Numbered from the stretch's first letter, positions 43,406-54,028 are shown. The stretch: DNA of 64,000 nt from Thalassomonas sp. RHCl1 (GCF_947387555.1 NZ_CANDNZ010000004.1:62001-126000), one strand, 5' to 3'. Notes: generated from the sequence alone by a model not told the origin. Made by a program: numbers and translations.

Positions 43406-46400
43406 TTAATGACTTAAAACGTCCTTGTGCGCTCTGGCAGGCAAAGATTTCAAACCAAAATCTTTGCCTGTTAAGCGCAGTAAACAAGGCAATAAAATAA
43501 TGGTAAAAATGGTACTGACCGCCAGACCGCCGACAATTACCGCCGCCAGTCCCCGGTAGATAGCACTGCCGGTTCCCGGGGTTAACAGCAATGGCAACAT
43601 ACCGAAAAAGCTGGTGGCGGTACTCATAAAGATGGGACGCAAGCGTAAGGTTAATGCCTGCTCTACCGCATCAATCCGGCTCAAACCCGACAGCTGGGCC
43701 TGGCGGGTTTGATGCACCAGCAAAATGGCATTGTTGACCACCAGGCCAAGCAAGATAACAAAGCCAATCATGGTCAATAAGTCCAGCGGCTGGAACACAA
43801 ACAGGTTTAAGGTTTGCAGCGCCAATATCCCGCCCACGGTGGCCAGCGGTATAGTGATCACCACCAGGGCACTGTCTTTAACTGATTTAAATAACGCCGC
43901 CATCAGCAGGAATAAAATCACTAAAGCAAAGGCAAAATTCTCCGCCATAATGCCGATGGCTTTTTCCAGCTGATCGGCGCTGCCGCCGTAGATAATATTG
44001 CCGTCATCCGGCATCACGGCTTTGAGCTTAGGCTCAACCTGCTGTTTTAATGCAGCGATAGTTTGCTCCAGCGACCAGCCCTGCGGCGGATTGATGTTTA
44101 AGGTGATGGTACGGTTGCCGTCGATACGGGTTAACCGGGTCGGGCCTACGGTACGGCTGATATCCAAAAGTTCAGATAACTGCATAATGGAACCGGTACC
44201 TGTGACCACAGGCACATCCGCCAGGTTATCGGGGTCATCCCAGCCATCGGCCCTTAAGATCATATCCAGGCGTTTGCTGCCGTTAAAATATTCACCGACA
44301 TACAGACCATCCCCTAAAGTACGCACCACCCGACCCAGATCCCGGCGGTTCCAGTCCTGCTCCAGGATATTGCGATCATTTGGCGTTAACCTCAGCTCCG
44401 GTTCATTCATTTCCGTGCCCGGGTTCGCTTGTACCGTGGCCCCCGGTATCGCTTCCCGCACCCAATCCAGTCCCTGACGCGCCGCCTGTTGCAGCCCCTG
44501 GGTATCTTTAGATTGTAAATTCACCTCTACCTGGCGTCCGCCGCCAAAACCGCCAAATAAATTGCCCTGATTGGCAAAAACACGGGTATCCGGCAGGTCC
44601 ACTAAAATTTCATTACGCACCAAATCCAAAAGTTCATTCACCTGGCTCTGATCTTTGGCCCGTATGCCCATGTTGCCGCCAAAAGGCCCGCTAAACAGGT
44701 AATAGTTTTTCAGTGCCGGCTCTTTGGTACCGTCCATATAAGGCTGTAAGCGCTCAACAATAGGTTTGACAACTTCCTCTTCTATGGTGTTGATATTCGC
44801 GCCGGGAGGAAAGCGTAAATTAGCATCAACCGCATCACGTTTTACCGGCGGCAGGTAATCTAAAGACGGCATCGCCAGATAAGTCACCACCAAAGGAATG
44901 GCTAACAGGCTTAACGACAGCAAGAGACGTTTTTTACCTGAATTGGTCAGCCACATCACTTTAGCGGTGATCCCCTGCCACAGCTTTTCATTGGGATCGT
45001 TCATGCTTTGCTGTTTAAGAAAATATTTCGTCAGCACAGGCAATAACACCACGGCAACGATCAGCGACACAGACACGGCGATGGCAATGGTTAACGCCAG
45101 GTCGCCAAAGAGCTGGCCTTCAATGTCTTTGAGGAAAAACACCGGCAGGAAGATAGCCACTGTGGTCGCGGTGGACGCCAGCAGCGCTCCCCACACCTGT
45201 TTTGCCCCTTTTTCGGCGCTGTTGTGCTGATCTTCCCCTTTATCCCTTTGCCGCAAGATATTTTCCAGCACAACAATGGCGGCATCAAGCACCATGCCCA
45301 CGGCAAAGGCCAGACCGGCCAGGGAAATGACATTCAGGGAGCGCCCGGTAATATGCAGGACAATAAAGGTGGTCAGCAGACACACAGGAATGGCGGTGGC
45401 GATGATCAGGGTGGCGCGCATGCGGCGGATAAAAAACCATAATACCGACAAAGATAACACCACCCCGGCAAACAGGTTGCTGGTCACCAGGTTAATCGCC
45501 CGGTAAATAAACACGGAAGCATCAAAAGATTGCACCATGACCAGTTTCTTCTCCGCCAGCAGCTCAGTATTGATCAGCTCAACTTCGGTTTTAACCCGGT
45601 TTAAGGTATCCAAGACATTGGCGCCGCTTACCCGGTCGATGCGCATGGAAAAGGCCGGATTGCCGTTTTGTATCGCCAGGTTTTGCCTATCGTTTCTGCG
45701 CACATCCACAGTGGCAATATCACTGAGACGGATATTGCTGCCGTTGCGTGATGCCAGCAACAGGTTTTCCAGCTCATCCACCTGGTATTTACCGTTAAAC
45801 CTTAAGGTGTACTGGCGCCGGCCAACATCGATAAAGCCCCCGGAAACATCGTTGCTTTCTGACACCAGGGCAATAAGCTCGGGGATCTCTATCCCATATT
45901 GTGCCGCCTTCACCGGGTTATAACGAATTTGCAGCTCTTCGCGGTTTTGATCGGTGAAGGTCTGGACGCTGGAAACCCCTTCTACCGCTTCCAGGCGTGG
46001 CCTGATCACATCATTGGTAAAATCGACATATTCATAAATGGATTGCTCGTTACCCGGCAAAGCCTGTAAAAAGAAAAAGGTCAGCGCCGGGGTACCGCCG
46101 CCAAAGCCCCCCAACATAATGCGCGGCGGCGTAGCATCCCGCGGCAGGTTCTCTACCCGGGTCATGCGGCTGATCACTTCAATCAGGGTCTGGTCCATAT
46201 CAGTTTCAACGCCAAACTCCAGGTTGATAAAAGAAGCGCCGCGGTTGGCATAGGCATTCATAGATCTTAAACCGGGAATGCCGCGCAAAACCTGCTCCTG
46301 GGGTTCGATGACCTGGGATTCTATTTCCTGGGGGGACGCCGCCCGCCAAAAGGTCTGGATACTGATCCTGGGACGCTCGATATCGGGAAAAAGCTGTACC

Positions 46401-46498
46401 GGCAATTTGAACAGGCTGAGTATGCCAACCAGTAAAATTAACGCAACCGCAACGGCAACGGCTGCCGGACTCCTTAATGCGCTGGAGGTGAGTTTCAT
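43406..46498 (-). CDS. RND efflux permease
   Basis: 1030-residue inner-membrane transporter of the HAE-type RND family, driven by protons. Expected features are present: the first helix at about 10-30, the FPDIERPRISI porter-domain start, the fourth-helix segment AFAVGMVLDAAIVVLEN, large periplasmic loops, and a C-terminal LPLLLTPGTGSAIYRGLA helix. It precedes the adaptor gene on the same strand (about 100 bp). Substrates may be drugs, detergents or lipids. A TolC-type channel is missing from the locus and must be supplied elsewhere. Confidence 0.93.
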   Translation of the reverse strand: MKLTSSALRSPAAVAVAVALILLVGILSLFKLPVQLFPDIERPRISIQTFWRAASPQEIESQVIEPQEQVLRGIPGLRSMNAYANRGASFINLEFGVETDMDQTLIEVISRMTRVENLPRDATPPRIMLGGFGGGTPALTFFFLQALPGNEQSIYEYVDFTNDVIRPRLEAVEGVSSVQTFTDQNREELQIRYNPVKAAQYGIEIPELIALVSESNDVSGGFIDVGRRQYTLRFNGKYQVDELENLLLASRNGSNIRLSDIATVDVRRNDRQNLAIQNGNPAFSMRIDRVSGANVLDTLNRVKTEVELINTELLAEKKLVMVQSFDASVFIYRAINLVTSNLFAGVVLSLSVLWFFIRRMRATLIIATAIPVCLLTTFIVLHITGRSLNVISLAGLAFAVGMVLDAAIVVLENILRQRDKGEDQHNSAEKGAKQVWGALLASTATTVAIFLPVFFLKDIEGQLFGDLALTIAIAVSVSLIVAVVLLPVLTKYFLKQQSMNDPNEKLWQGITAKVMWLTNSGKKRLLLSLSLLAIPLVVTYLAMPSLDYLPPVKRDAVDANLRFPPGANINTIEEEVVKPIVERLQPYMDGTKEPALKNYYLFSGPFGGNMGIRAKDQSQVNELLDLVRNEILVDLPDTRVFANQGNLFGGFGGGRQVEVNLQSKDTQGLQQAARQGLDWVREAIPGATVQANPGTEMNEPELRLTPNDRNILEQDWNRRDLGRVVRTLGDGLYVGEYFNGSKRLDMILRADGWDDPDNLADVPVVTGTGSIMQLSELLDISRTVGPTRLTRIDGNRTITLNINPPQGWSLEQTIAALKQQVEPKLKAVMPDDGNIIYGGSADQLEKAIGIMAENFAFALVILFLLMAALFKSVKDSALVVITIPLATVGGILALQTLNLFVFQPLDLLTMIGFVILLGLVVNNAILLVHQTRQAQLSGLSRIDAVEQALTLRLRPIFMSTATSFFGMLPLLLTPGTGSAIYRGLAAVIVGGLAVSTIFTIILLPCLLRLTGKDFGLKSLPARAHKDVLSH

Positions 46499-46734
46499 GT
46501 GGCGCTCCCAATTGGAATTCTTATTTCATTTGCCATAAAACATAGCAGGGAGAGGCAATTACGAAACTTGTTGTACGACTAACGGAGACTAAAATACGGT
46601 GAATGGCTGACGGGAAAGACTTTGCAATGGTCAGACATACTTTGACATATTTGCTGCCATTAACGGCATCGATAGTGGCAGCAACATCAAAAAATTATCT
46701 ATAACAACTTAACTGACAATCAGTTACCTTGTTT

Positions 46735-47472
46735 TTACTTTTGGAACAGCAGAATAAAACGATCGGTTTTGCGGCGGATATCCGGATGAAAAGGAGAGAT
46801 TTCTCGGCTGTCTTTATCATTGACCAATAAATCGCTTTCTTTGATCAATTTAAAGCCTTTTTGCTTGAGTTCGCTAATCACATAAGCCTTATCGATACGG
46901 TGCAGATCCTGGCTGTATTTAGTGCCGCTGCCGTCGGGGGCCGAATGGTCGATGATCAACAAGTGCCCGCCGGGTTTTAACGCGGTTTTCAACTGGCGGA
47001 TAAAATCATCCCTATCGATTTTCCAGTTTTTATCGACATGATAGATATCGTGATAACCCAGGATAAAGAAAATCATATCCAGGCTCTGATCGATAAAGGC
47101 CAGATCGTCGGTTTCCCTGTCATGGCGAATGACATTTTCCAGCCGGTTATCTTTTAAACGTGCCGCCACTTCTTTACCGACATGGGGCAGATAGGCCCGG
47201 TTGTTGTGCAAATACACCCGGCCGTAAGGGGCAATTTTTTCCGCGATTAACTCACTGTAATAACCCCCGCCCCCCAGAACATCCGCCACCACCATACCGG
47301 GCTTTAAATCTACCAGCTCAAGGACCTGCTGGCCCTTACGGTCAACATCCTGCTCCAAATCGCTTGCTGAACGCTCGCCTTTGACAAACTCCACCTCCTT
47401 GGCTGCGAAACCGGGCAGGCACAGAGAAAAACTCAATACTGCTGTTAGCAATAATCGGGGCAAGGTAGGCAT
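46735..47472 (-). CDS. Class I SAM-methyltransferase-fold protein with signal peptide
   Basis: 245 residues. Residues 1-23 look like a signal peptide (LLTAVLSFSLCLPGFAA). The rest has a class I methyltransferase core: VVADVLGGGGYYSELIA (motif I), VYLHNN, and LKPGGHLLIIDHSAPDG (motif post-I/IV region). Similar exported methyltransferase-fold proteins occur in Proteobacteria; how they would obtain S-adenosylmethionine outside the cytoplasm is unclear. It is a single gene. Function unknown. Confidence 0.8.
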   Translation of the reverse strand: MPTLPRLLLTAVLSFSLCLPGFAAKEVEFVKGERSASDLEQDVDRKGQQVLELVDLKPGMVVADVLGGGGYYSELIAEKIAPYGRVYLHNNRAYLPHVGKEVAARLKDNRLENVIRHDRETDDLAFIDQSLDMIFFILGYHDIYHVDKNWKIDRDDFIRQLKTALKPGGHLLIIDHSAPDGSGTKYSQDLHRIDKAYVISELKQKGFKLIKESDLLVNDKDSREISPFHPDIRRKTDRFILLFQK

Positions 47473-47619
47473 ATAAAATCCTCATCTATCCGGGTACATA
47501 GTGCATCTGATTTTCTCACTCAAGTATAACAGCGAATTGAAAAAAGCCCGTTTCAAAGGAAGGTTAATCCCCAGTTATCAGCAGGTTCGCCCCTTATGCC
47601 CTTTGGCCAAAGCCGGAGG

Positions 47620-48936
47620 TTACTGCTGATGCTCCATTTGCCCCAGGCGATAAATCAGCAAAGCGGCTTTTTCAATGTTTTTGCCAAAACTGGTGATATC
47701 CGCCACTTCATCTTTAGTATGACCGCCCCTGCCCATCAGACCCAAACCGTCGAGCGCCATAGAGACATGATCGGCAACAAAGGAAATATCCGCCGCCCCC
47801 GCCTTTCTCGGATTAACCGCCACCACAGGACCATAACCTAACTGCTCACTGATCTTGCTATACATGTTTAATAGCTTACGGTTGCCGTGGGTATCCGCCA
47901 TCGGCGGATAGCCTTCTGCAAAATGTAACTTTGCATCTGTTTTGTGAAGATTGTCGCTAACGATGGCCTGCATGATTTTTTTGGCCTGCTCAAGCTGCTC
48001 TGATGATACCGCCCGGATATCCCCTTTTACTTTGACGGTTTGCGCCACCACGTTACTTTTACCAAACGCCCGGGCCTGGGATTTTTCTGCCTGGTCTTCT
48101 ATCCGGGTACCGCCAATAATCAGGCCGGGGTTAAAGGTTAAATTTTCCAGTCCGCCAAGTTGCCGGCGAAACGCCTCCAGGATACGCGCCGTTTCATAAA
48201 TGGCACCGTCCCCGACTTCCTCGGTAAAGATTTGTGAAGAATGGGCGGCCTGTCCGCTGACAGCTAAGGTCCAGCCACCGGCGCCGCGGCGGGTGGTCAC
48301 GGCGGTTTTAATATTACTGTCGCCGTCTTCAAACCCCAGGGCAATGTCCGCCCATTTCGCGGCATCAATAAGCACTTTTTTCGACAGTGACAAAGGGCGG
48401 CCGCTGCTTTCTTCATCCCCCGTCATCACGACCCGGATGCGGACATTCTCCAGCAGGCCCAGTTTTTTCAGCGCCCTCAGCGCTGAGACGATAATGACAT
48501 CCCCCCCTTTCATATCGGTGATCCCGGGACCGGCAATTTCACCGTCGGAGATTTTTTGAAAGCGCTGAAAGTCGTCCTCTTTGGCAAAAACCGTATCCAA
48601 GTGCCCTATCATCAGAATTTTAGGCCCGCGTTGACCGTAACTGGCCACCAGGTGACCGGCGCGGTTAAAGGCTTGTCCGTCAACCCACTGACTTTGAAAG
48701 CCCAGCTCGCTAAGCTGCTGCAAAAACACCTGGCCGACCTTTTCCACCCCGGGAAAATTCATGGTGCCGCTATTAATATTCACCACCTGCTCCAGCTCGG
48801 TTAAGGCCTGCGGAAGATCCTGTTTAACCTGCTTGACGATCTGAGTTTCTGTGGCGCTCAAGCTTAAGGGAGCAGCAGCGGCAAGAGTGCTTGTCCCGGA
48901 TAAAATCAAGACCAGTGAAATAAGTAAGTGTTTCAT
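47620..48936 (-). CDS. Exported M20 metallopeptidase (carboxypeptidase G2-like)
   Basis: 438-residue zinc peptidase with a signal peptide (about 1-20). The metal site residues are recognisable: IGHLDTVFAKED (His and the following Asp), GPGITDMKGG (bridging Asp), TGDEESSG (catalytic Glu pair) and GFEDGD. A lid/dimerisation domain lies between. The family includes glutamate carboxypeptidases that cleave C-terminal Glu from peptides and folate-like compounds. Substrate not determinable. Monocistronic. Confidence 0.9.
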   Translation of the reverse strand: MKHLLISLVLILSGTSTLAAAAPLSLSATETQIVKQVKQDLPQALTELEQVVNINSGTMNFPGVEKVGQVFLQQLSELGFQSQWVDGQAFNRAGHLVASYGQRGPKILMIGHLDTVFAKEDDFQRFQKISDGEIAGPGITDMKGGDVIIVSALRALKKLGLLENVRIRVVMTGDEESSGRPLSLSKKVLIDAAKWADIALGFEDGDSNIKTAVTTRRGAGGWTLAVSGQAAHSSQIFTEEVGDGAIYETARILEAFRRQLGGLENLTFNPGLIIGGTRIEDQAEKSQARAFGKSNVVAQTVKVKGDIRAVSSEQLEQAKKIMQAIVSDNLHKTDAKLHFAEGYPPMADTHGNRKLLNMYSKISEQLGYGPVVAVNPRKAGAADISFVADHVSMALDGLGLMGRGGHTKDEVADITSFGKNIEKAALLIYRLGQMEHQQ

Positions 48937-49021
48937 TTTTAACCCGCTTTATTAAAATCCGCCAATAAAAGAATAGCTGATACTCCCCGATTTTTTCCGC
49001 TATTACAAGCGGTTTTCATGG

Positions 49022-49903
49022 TTAGCACAGCGGCAGAAACACATCGGTGATCATTTCCTGCTCAGGCACCTCAGGAAAAAAACTCACCCGCTGGAAAAAC
49101 AATGGAAAATCCCTTAACTGCTCGCCGCTTTGCGCCAGCCAGGGGCCGTACAGGTATTCGATCCCCGCGCGCAGGCTATCATCGGGACCGATATGGCGAA
49201 ATACCGCGCAGCGCCCTTCGGGGATCTCCTTAAGCTTTACCCCGGTCTCGTTTGCTTCGATTTTGCCGTTTGCTGTTCCAACAGTGACAGAAGCGCAAAG
49301 ATCAAAGCGATAATCCTGTTTCGCACAGCTGTGGGGGTCGTCATAAACCAGATTAAAGGTCTCACTTACCTTAGGAGATAAGTTATTGGTCTTGCGCCAG
49401 CTGATGAACTTGGCAATGGAGTGACCGAGCAATTCCGGCGCCCCTCTGTGCTCTAATACCGCCACTTGCCTTTTGGCAAAAAAGATGATGTTAACGGCTA
49501 TTTCACCCGGTGTCTGTTTCATTATTTGCTGCCTTAATTGTGTTAATGGCCGGTATTTGTCGAACCAGGGCTGCCATTGTGGCAGCTTGCGAAAACTTGA
49601 CGGGCTTTGGCCGAAACTGGTTTTAAACGCCCGGGAAAAGGCTTCCGCGCTTTGGTAACCGCTTTCCAGGGCGATATCGAGAATGCGGATTTCACTGCGA
49701 TAGGCCAGCTGATAGGAGGCCCGCTTTAACCTCAACAGCCTGATATAATCGGCGGGGTTGATACCAAACGTCAGGGAAAACAGACGGTGGAAATGATATT
49801 TTGACAGGCAGGCCTGACGGCTGAGGCTATCGACGGTCAGCTCGTCCTGCAAATGACTGCCGATATAATGTAATGTCTGCTGTAACCTTTGCTGGTAGTG
49901 CAT
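49022..49903 (-). CDS. AraC-family regulator with GyrI-like effector domain
   Basis: 293-residue regulator of the Rob/SoxS-like layout. The N-terminal double helix-turn-helix (1-105) has VDSLSRQACLSKYHFHRLFS and LDIALESGYQSAEAFSRAFK with the FGQSPSSFR end. The C-terminal part (about 125-293) is a GyrI/BmrR-type small-molecule-binding domain, recognisable by IAVLEHRGAPE-like start, EIPEGRCAVFRHIGP and YGPWLAQSGEQL. Target genes are unknown; the nearest candidates are the divergent NhaC gene and the M20 peptidase. Confidence 0.9.
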   Translation of the reverse strand: MHYQQRLQQTLHYIGSHLQDELTVDSLSRQACLSKYHFHRLFSLTFGINPADYIRLLRLKRASYQLAYRSEIRILDIALESGYQSAEAFSRAFKTSFGQSPSSFRKLPQWQPWFDKYRPLTQLRQQIMKQTPGEIAVNIIFFAKRQVAVLEHRGAPELLGHSIAKFISWRKTNNLSPKVSETFNLVYDDPHSCAKQDYRFDLCASVTVGTANGKIEANETGVKLKEIPEGRCAVFRHIGPDDSLRAGIEYLYGPWLAQSGEQLRDFPLFFQRVSFFPEVPEQEMITDVFLPLC

Positions 49904-50086
49904 TGTCCTGTGTGAACCTTTAATAGTGAGTCAATCACACCAGTTTATCCTTTATCTTGGCCAAGCTCTTGATAAAAGTTGCGCATCACATCCAACAGGC
50001 AAAAAGTTATTCACGGATGCCAATAGCGGCCATTAAGTGTTAACGTATCTGCTCATCAGCGCTTAGTTATTGGAACCACTTAAAAA

Positions 50087-51811
50087 ATGCAAAAAAATAA
50101 TAACAGCATTGCCTTGTTTATTTTAATCCTCGGCCTGTGCGCCGCCGTTTATGTCCATCACAGTGTTAAACCCGTATGGCTGGAGCAGAGCTATGTCTAT
50201 GATACCTATACCACGGATGCCGGACAGCTGGCCTATAAGTACAAAGGCAAAGAAGTCCTGATCGGCGAGCTAGTGCCTTATCGGGACTCGGTATTAAACC
50301 AGGCCAACCTGGACAAAAGCAATCAAGCCCCCCCGATGAGCCAGCAATGGGTCCGGGATGAAAATAACCAAATTAAATTATTAAAACCCGCTTTTCATTA
50401 CAGCCTCTGGTCGTTATTGCCGGCATTGATCACCATCGCCCTGTGTTTGCTCACCCGGGAGCCGTTAACCGCCCTGTTTAGCGGCATAGTCACCGGGGCT
50501 TTGATTTTAGGCCAGTATGATCTGATCGATAAGGTGATCATCCCGACCATTGCCACCGAAGGTACCGCGGCCCTGCTGGTACTCTATCTCTGGCTGTTAG
50601 GGGGCCTTTTGGGGATCTGGTCAAAAACCGGTGCCGCGCAGGCCTTTGCCCTTTTTATGACCAGACATTTTGTCAAAGGCCAGCGCTCTGCCAAACTGGT
50701 GTCCTGGTTCTTGGGGGTGTTATTTTTCCAGGGGGGCACCATGAGCACCGTACTGGTGGGCACAACCGTGCGGCCACTGGCAGACAAAGCCAAGGTCAGC
50801 CATGAAGAAATGAGTTATATCGTTGACTCCACCGCCTCGCCGATAGCCTCGGTGCTGGCCTTTAATGCCTGGCCCGCTTATGTCCAGGCGCTGATTTTTA
50901 TTCCCGGGGTCTCTTTTTTAGCCACCGAAGCAGACCGTATCGCCTTCTTTTTTGCCAGTATCCCTTTTAGCTTTTACGGCATACTCGCAGTCACCGGCAC
51001 CTTATTATTAAGTTTAAATATCACCCGATTTTCCGGCGCACGTATCCGCCAGGCCCGCCACAGGGCATTAACCACGGGACAACTCGACGCCGACGATGCC
51101 CAGCCGTTAAGCGCCAAGGAATTGCAAAGCAGTGATGTACCCGAAGGTTACCGCCCCCATGTGCTGGAATTTGTACTGCCACTGACCACCTTAATAGGCA
51201 TAGCGGTGATCACTTTTATTACCCTGGGCTCCCCCAAAGTGAACTGGGCGTTCGGGGTGGCCTTGTTGTTATCCGCCTTTATCGCCCTGGGTAAAGGCAT
51301 GTCGCTGACAGATCTTATCGACGGTTTCGGCAACGGCCTAAAAGGTGTAGTGCTGGCCTCGATGATCCTGATGCTGGCGGTGACTATCGGCAGCCTGAGT
51401 AAAGAAATCGGCGGCGGTTTGTATCTGGTGTCGCAACTGGGAGAAAGCCTGCCGTTTTGGTGCCTGCCGGTGCTGTTACAGCTCATAACCATGCTGATAG
51501 CCTTTTCCACCGGCACCAGCTGGGGCACTTATGCCATCGCCTTTCCGCTGGCATTGCCGCTGGCCTGGGCCGTCGCTCAATCACAAGGTTTAGCCAATCC
51601 GGAGCTGTTTATGATGGTGTGTTTTGCCACTGTGCTTAACGGCAGTGTTTATGGCGATCAGTGTTCGCCGATTTCTGATACTACCATTTTGAGTGCCATG
51701 ACCACGGGATGCGACTTGATGGACCATGTAAAATCCCAGCTGGTACCAGCAACGCTGGCGGCAGGTTTAGCCGCGGTATTATGGACACTGACGGTGTTTT
51801 TCTTCGCCTGA
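50087..51811 (+). CDS. NhaC-family Na+/H+ antiporter
   Basis: 574-residue inner-membrane protein with about 11-12 helices. After one N-terminal helix there is a periplasmic segment of some 85 residues, then the transporter core. Family motifs: [52 protein letters not shown], and [20 protein letters not shown] with [18 protein letters not shown] near the end. These are typical of the NhaC superfamily, which exchanges Na+ or organic solutes for protons. Marine habitat fits Na+ export, but a solute role is not excluded. Confidence 0.9.
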   Translation: MQKNNNSIALFILILGLCAAVYVHHSVKPVWLEQSYVYDTYTTDAGQLAYKYKGKEVLIGELVPYRDSVLNQANLDKSNQAPPMSQQWVRDENNQIKLLKPAFHYSLWSLLPALITIALCLLTREPLTALFSGIVTGALILGQYDLIDKVIIPTIATEGTAALLVLYLWLLGGLLGIWSKTGAAQAFALFMTRHFVKGQRSAKLVSWFLGVLFFQGGTMSTVLVGTTVRPLADKAKVSHEEMSYIVDSTASPIASVLAFNAWPAYVQALIFIPGVSFLATEADRIAFFFASIPFSFYGILAVTGTLLLSLNITRFSGARIRQARHRALTTGQLDADDAQPLSAKELQSSDVPEGYRPHVLEFVLPLTTLIGIAVITFITLGSPKVNWAFGVALLLSAFIALGKGMSLTDLIDGFGNGLKGVVLASMILMLAVTIGSLSKEIGGGLYLVSQLGESLPFWCLPVLLQLITMLIAFSTGTSWGTYAIAFPLALPLAWAVAQSQGLANPELFMMVCFATVLNGSVYGDQCSPISDTTILSAMTTGCDLMDHVKSQLVPATLAAGLAAVLWTLTVFFFA

Positions 51812-52037
51812 TCGCCTGTTCCGACTTTGAGCTGATATTCACTTATCAAAGGACGTTATTACCCTCAATAGCGTCCTGATTCCCCGCCCCCTAAGCGATA
51901 ACCTAAATATTTTGCTCATTTTCTGCATTTTCCGCCTTTGTTCAGCTTAGGTTCAGTTTACTTTTTCTATGATCAGCCATAACAGCAAAGTTAGTTTTTA
52001 TTTGGCTGGTCATTTACATAACAATACAGGTGAGTCT

Positions 52038-53483
52038 ATGAAAACCCTGAGCCCATTATTCTATACCCTGATGAGCGTATCTCTGCTCTTAAGCGCGCCA
52101 TCGGCCCTGTCGCTGGCTTATTCGGATGAGAATACCGAAAACCAGGAGACCGGCAATATCCAGGTAGAAGCAGTAAAACACTTCACCGAAGCCGAGCTTG
52201 CGCAGATCCTGGCGCCAATCGCCTTATATCCGGATACGATTTTAAGTCATATCTTAATTGCCGCCACTTACCCGTTAGAAGTGATCCAGGCAGAGCGCTG
52301 GGTCAGTGAGCATTCAGATCTTAGTGCAGAAAAAAGCCTGGAGCAGGTAGAAGAGAAATCCTGGGATCCAAGTGTTAAAGCCCTGGTACCCTTTCCACAG
52401 ATTTTAGAGCGTTTAAGCGATGATCTCGACTGGACCGAAAAACTCGGCGATGCCTTTTTACAAGACGAAGCCAAAGTGCTCGCCAGCATACAAACCCTGA
52501 GGCAGCAGGCACAACAGGCCGGCAACCTGGATAACATGGAAAACATGGAAGTAAGCCGTGAAGATGACAATATCATCATACAACCGATAGAAAAAGAAGT
52601 CGTGTATGTGCCCTATTACGATACCCGGGTGGTCTATGGCAACTGGCACTGGGCGCACCATCCCCCGGTTTACTGGGACTTTAGCTGGCACAGCCGCCAT
52701 CGTCATCACTACCACCATGGCCACTATGATTATCATTATGGCGGCCATCACGGGCTGTTCTCCTGGCATCCGGGAGTGCATATCTCCTTTCATCATTACT
52801 TCAGCGCGGTGAACTGGCACCACAATCACCTGGTGGTATTAAAACGCCGTCATTATACCCGGGGTTACTACCACAGAAGGGATATTATCCGCCATCATGG
52901 CAGCAAGCGCTGGTATCATAATCCGGTGCACCGCAGAGGGGCAGCTTATCGCAGCCATATCGTCAAAGAGCGCTATCACAGCAACCGCCCCAGCAAGCAG
53001 TATATTGTCAGGGAGCGTAAACACGAGCGCCAGTTAATTGCCAGCCAGGGTTATAAAAGCAATCACCTTACGGCAAAAAATAAAGCCGTGGCTGTTAGCC
53101 GGTCACAGCAGGCCACCCGGCAACAAAAAATCACCCGTCAGTTAAAGTCCGGTCAGGCAAGAGAGGTCAAGCCATTAAAATCAACTAAGGCCAGTTACCA
53201 GAGTAACAAGGCTAAGCGGCAGCTAAGTACAAACACCAGGCATAAAGCTCAGGTTAAAAGCCGCAACAGCTCTTCTTACAAGGCAAGCCAACCGACCTAT
53301 AAAAAACCTAAGAGTTACGCACATAGCAACAGCGCGAAAAAAAGCTATAACCGCCCGATGAACACCAACAAAAGTGTCCGGCCAAAAAGCTCAGCGAGTG
53401 CCAAGCATAACGCCAAGCGCAGCAATCACAAATATCAACGCAGCCGCCAGGACAGGCGTAATAGAAACATTAAGGAAAGATAA
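52038..53483 (+). CDS. Exported DUF3300 protein with His/Tyr-rich and basic tail
   Basis: 481 residues from the ATG at 52038, which gives a signal peptide and has AGGTGAG upstream; a start at 51969 is unlikely. The DUF3300 domain occupies about 50-190 (LAQILAPIALYPDTILSHIL, WDPSVKALVPFPQ). Then come about 100 residues very rich in His, Tyr and Trp, which could bind metal. The last 170 residues are strongly basic, with many Lys, Arg, Ser and Gln, and probably disordered. Probably envelope or secreted. Function unknown. Confidence 0.8.
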   Translation: MKTLSPLFYTLMSVSLLLSAPSALSLAYSDENTENQETGNIQVEAVKHFTEAELAQILAPIALYPDTILSHILIAATYPLEVIQAERWVSEHSDLSAEKSLEQVEEKSWDPSVKALVPFPQILERLSDDLDWTEKLGDAFLQDEAKVLASIQTLRQQAQQAGNLDNMENMEVSREDDNIIIQPIEKEVVYVPYYDTRVVYGNWHWAHHPPVYWDFSWHSRHRHHYHHGHYDYHYGGHHGLFSWHPGVHISFHHYFSAVNWHHNHLVVLKRRHYTRGYYHRRDIIRHHGSKRWYHNPVHRRGAAYRSHIVKERYHSNRPSKQYIVRERKHERQLIASQGYKSNHLTAKNKAVAVSRSQQATRQQKITRQLKSGQAREVKPLKSTKASYQSNKAKRQLSTNTRHKAQVKSRNSSSYKASQPTYKKPKSYAHSNSAKKSYNRPMNTNKSVRPKSSASAKHNAKRSNHKYQRSRQDRRNRNIKER

Positions 53484-53524
53484 AACTTGCACCGCTCTCT
53501 CAAAGTACAGTGTCATAAAATCAC

Positions 53525-53560
53525 AACGGCCCTTTACCTAAAGTAAAGGGCCGTTTTATA
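53525..53560. terminator. Bidirectional terminator
   Basis: Thirteen-base perfect arms AACGGCCCTTTAC and GTAAAGGGCCGTT with a five-base loop, then TTATAT. Lies between the convergent DUF3300 and phasin genes. Confidence 0.85.
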
Positions 53561-53596
53561 TCAAGAGCGTCGGATAAGCTCAGTAACCGCAATAAA

Positions 53597-53920
53597 CTAC
53601 TTGGCCACTTGAGCCAGGTTGTCTTTCCAAAGGTTGCTCACCTCTTCTGTGGTTTTAGTCACGACGGCATAAGCATCTGTTGCCGTTTTGGTGATTTTAG
53701 ACTGAAAGCTGTCGACAAAAATCTTATGGGATTCAACCGCACTGGCGATATCACTTTTCCCGGCCATTTCCTTGGTATGGGCTACGCTGTCCTGCATAAG
53801 TGAAGTGACAAATGAAGCTTGTTGATTAACAAGTTGCTCTGCCGCTTTTGCATTGATATCAGCCAGAGTATTTAAAGGTTTCATCACGTTAGTAAATTGT
53901 TGGGTAAATTGATTAAACAT
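53597..53920 (-). CDS. Phasin (PHA granule protein) 1
   Basis: 107-residue, mostly helical phasin that coats PHA granules. It has the phasin-2 type pattern FNQFTQQFTNVMKPLNTLAD and ASFVTSLMQDSVAHTKEMA, with an amphipathic C-terminal helix. The start is set at 53920 by GAGGGAAC upstream; the longer frame to 53971 would run through the operator-like palindrome. Two PhaR-type sites lie upstream (53947-53959 and 54014-54028), so repression by PhaR is likely. Confidence 0.85.
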   Translation of the reverse strand: MFNQFTQQFTNVMKPLNTLADINAKAAEQLVNQQASFVTSLMQDSVAHTKEMAGKSDIASAVESHKIFVDSFQSKITKTATDAYAVVTKTTEEVSNLWKDNLAQVAK

Positions 53921-53946
53921 ATTTAAGTTCCCTCTTCCACTGTTAC

Positions 53947-53959
53947 GCTGCACTGCAGC
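53947..53959. promoter_or_regulatory. Palindrome GCTGCACTGCAGC, candidate PhaR site
   Basis: Contains CTGC-N3-GCAG, the form reported for PhaR binding in Paracoccus. It lies 27 bp upstream of the phasin 1 ATG, where a bound repressor would block transcription. Confidence 0.55.
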
Positions 53960-54013
53960 AATTGAGTTCAAAACAAGTTTACCCGCTAATAAAAAGAAAA
54001 GCCACCACTATTT

Positions 54014-54028
54014 TTGTGCAGCGCAACA
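54014..54028. promoter_or_regulatory. TTGTGC-AGC-GCAACA, candidate PhaR operator
   Basis: Member of the 15-bp element family TTGTGC-N3-GCAACA found upstream of all three phasin genes and, as a variant, of phaZ. About 94 bp upstream of phasin 1. Confidence 0.65.
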
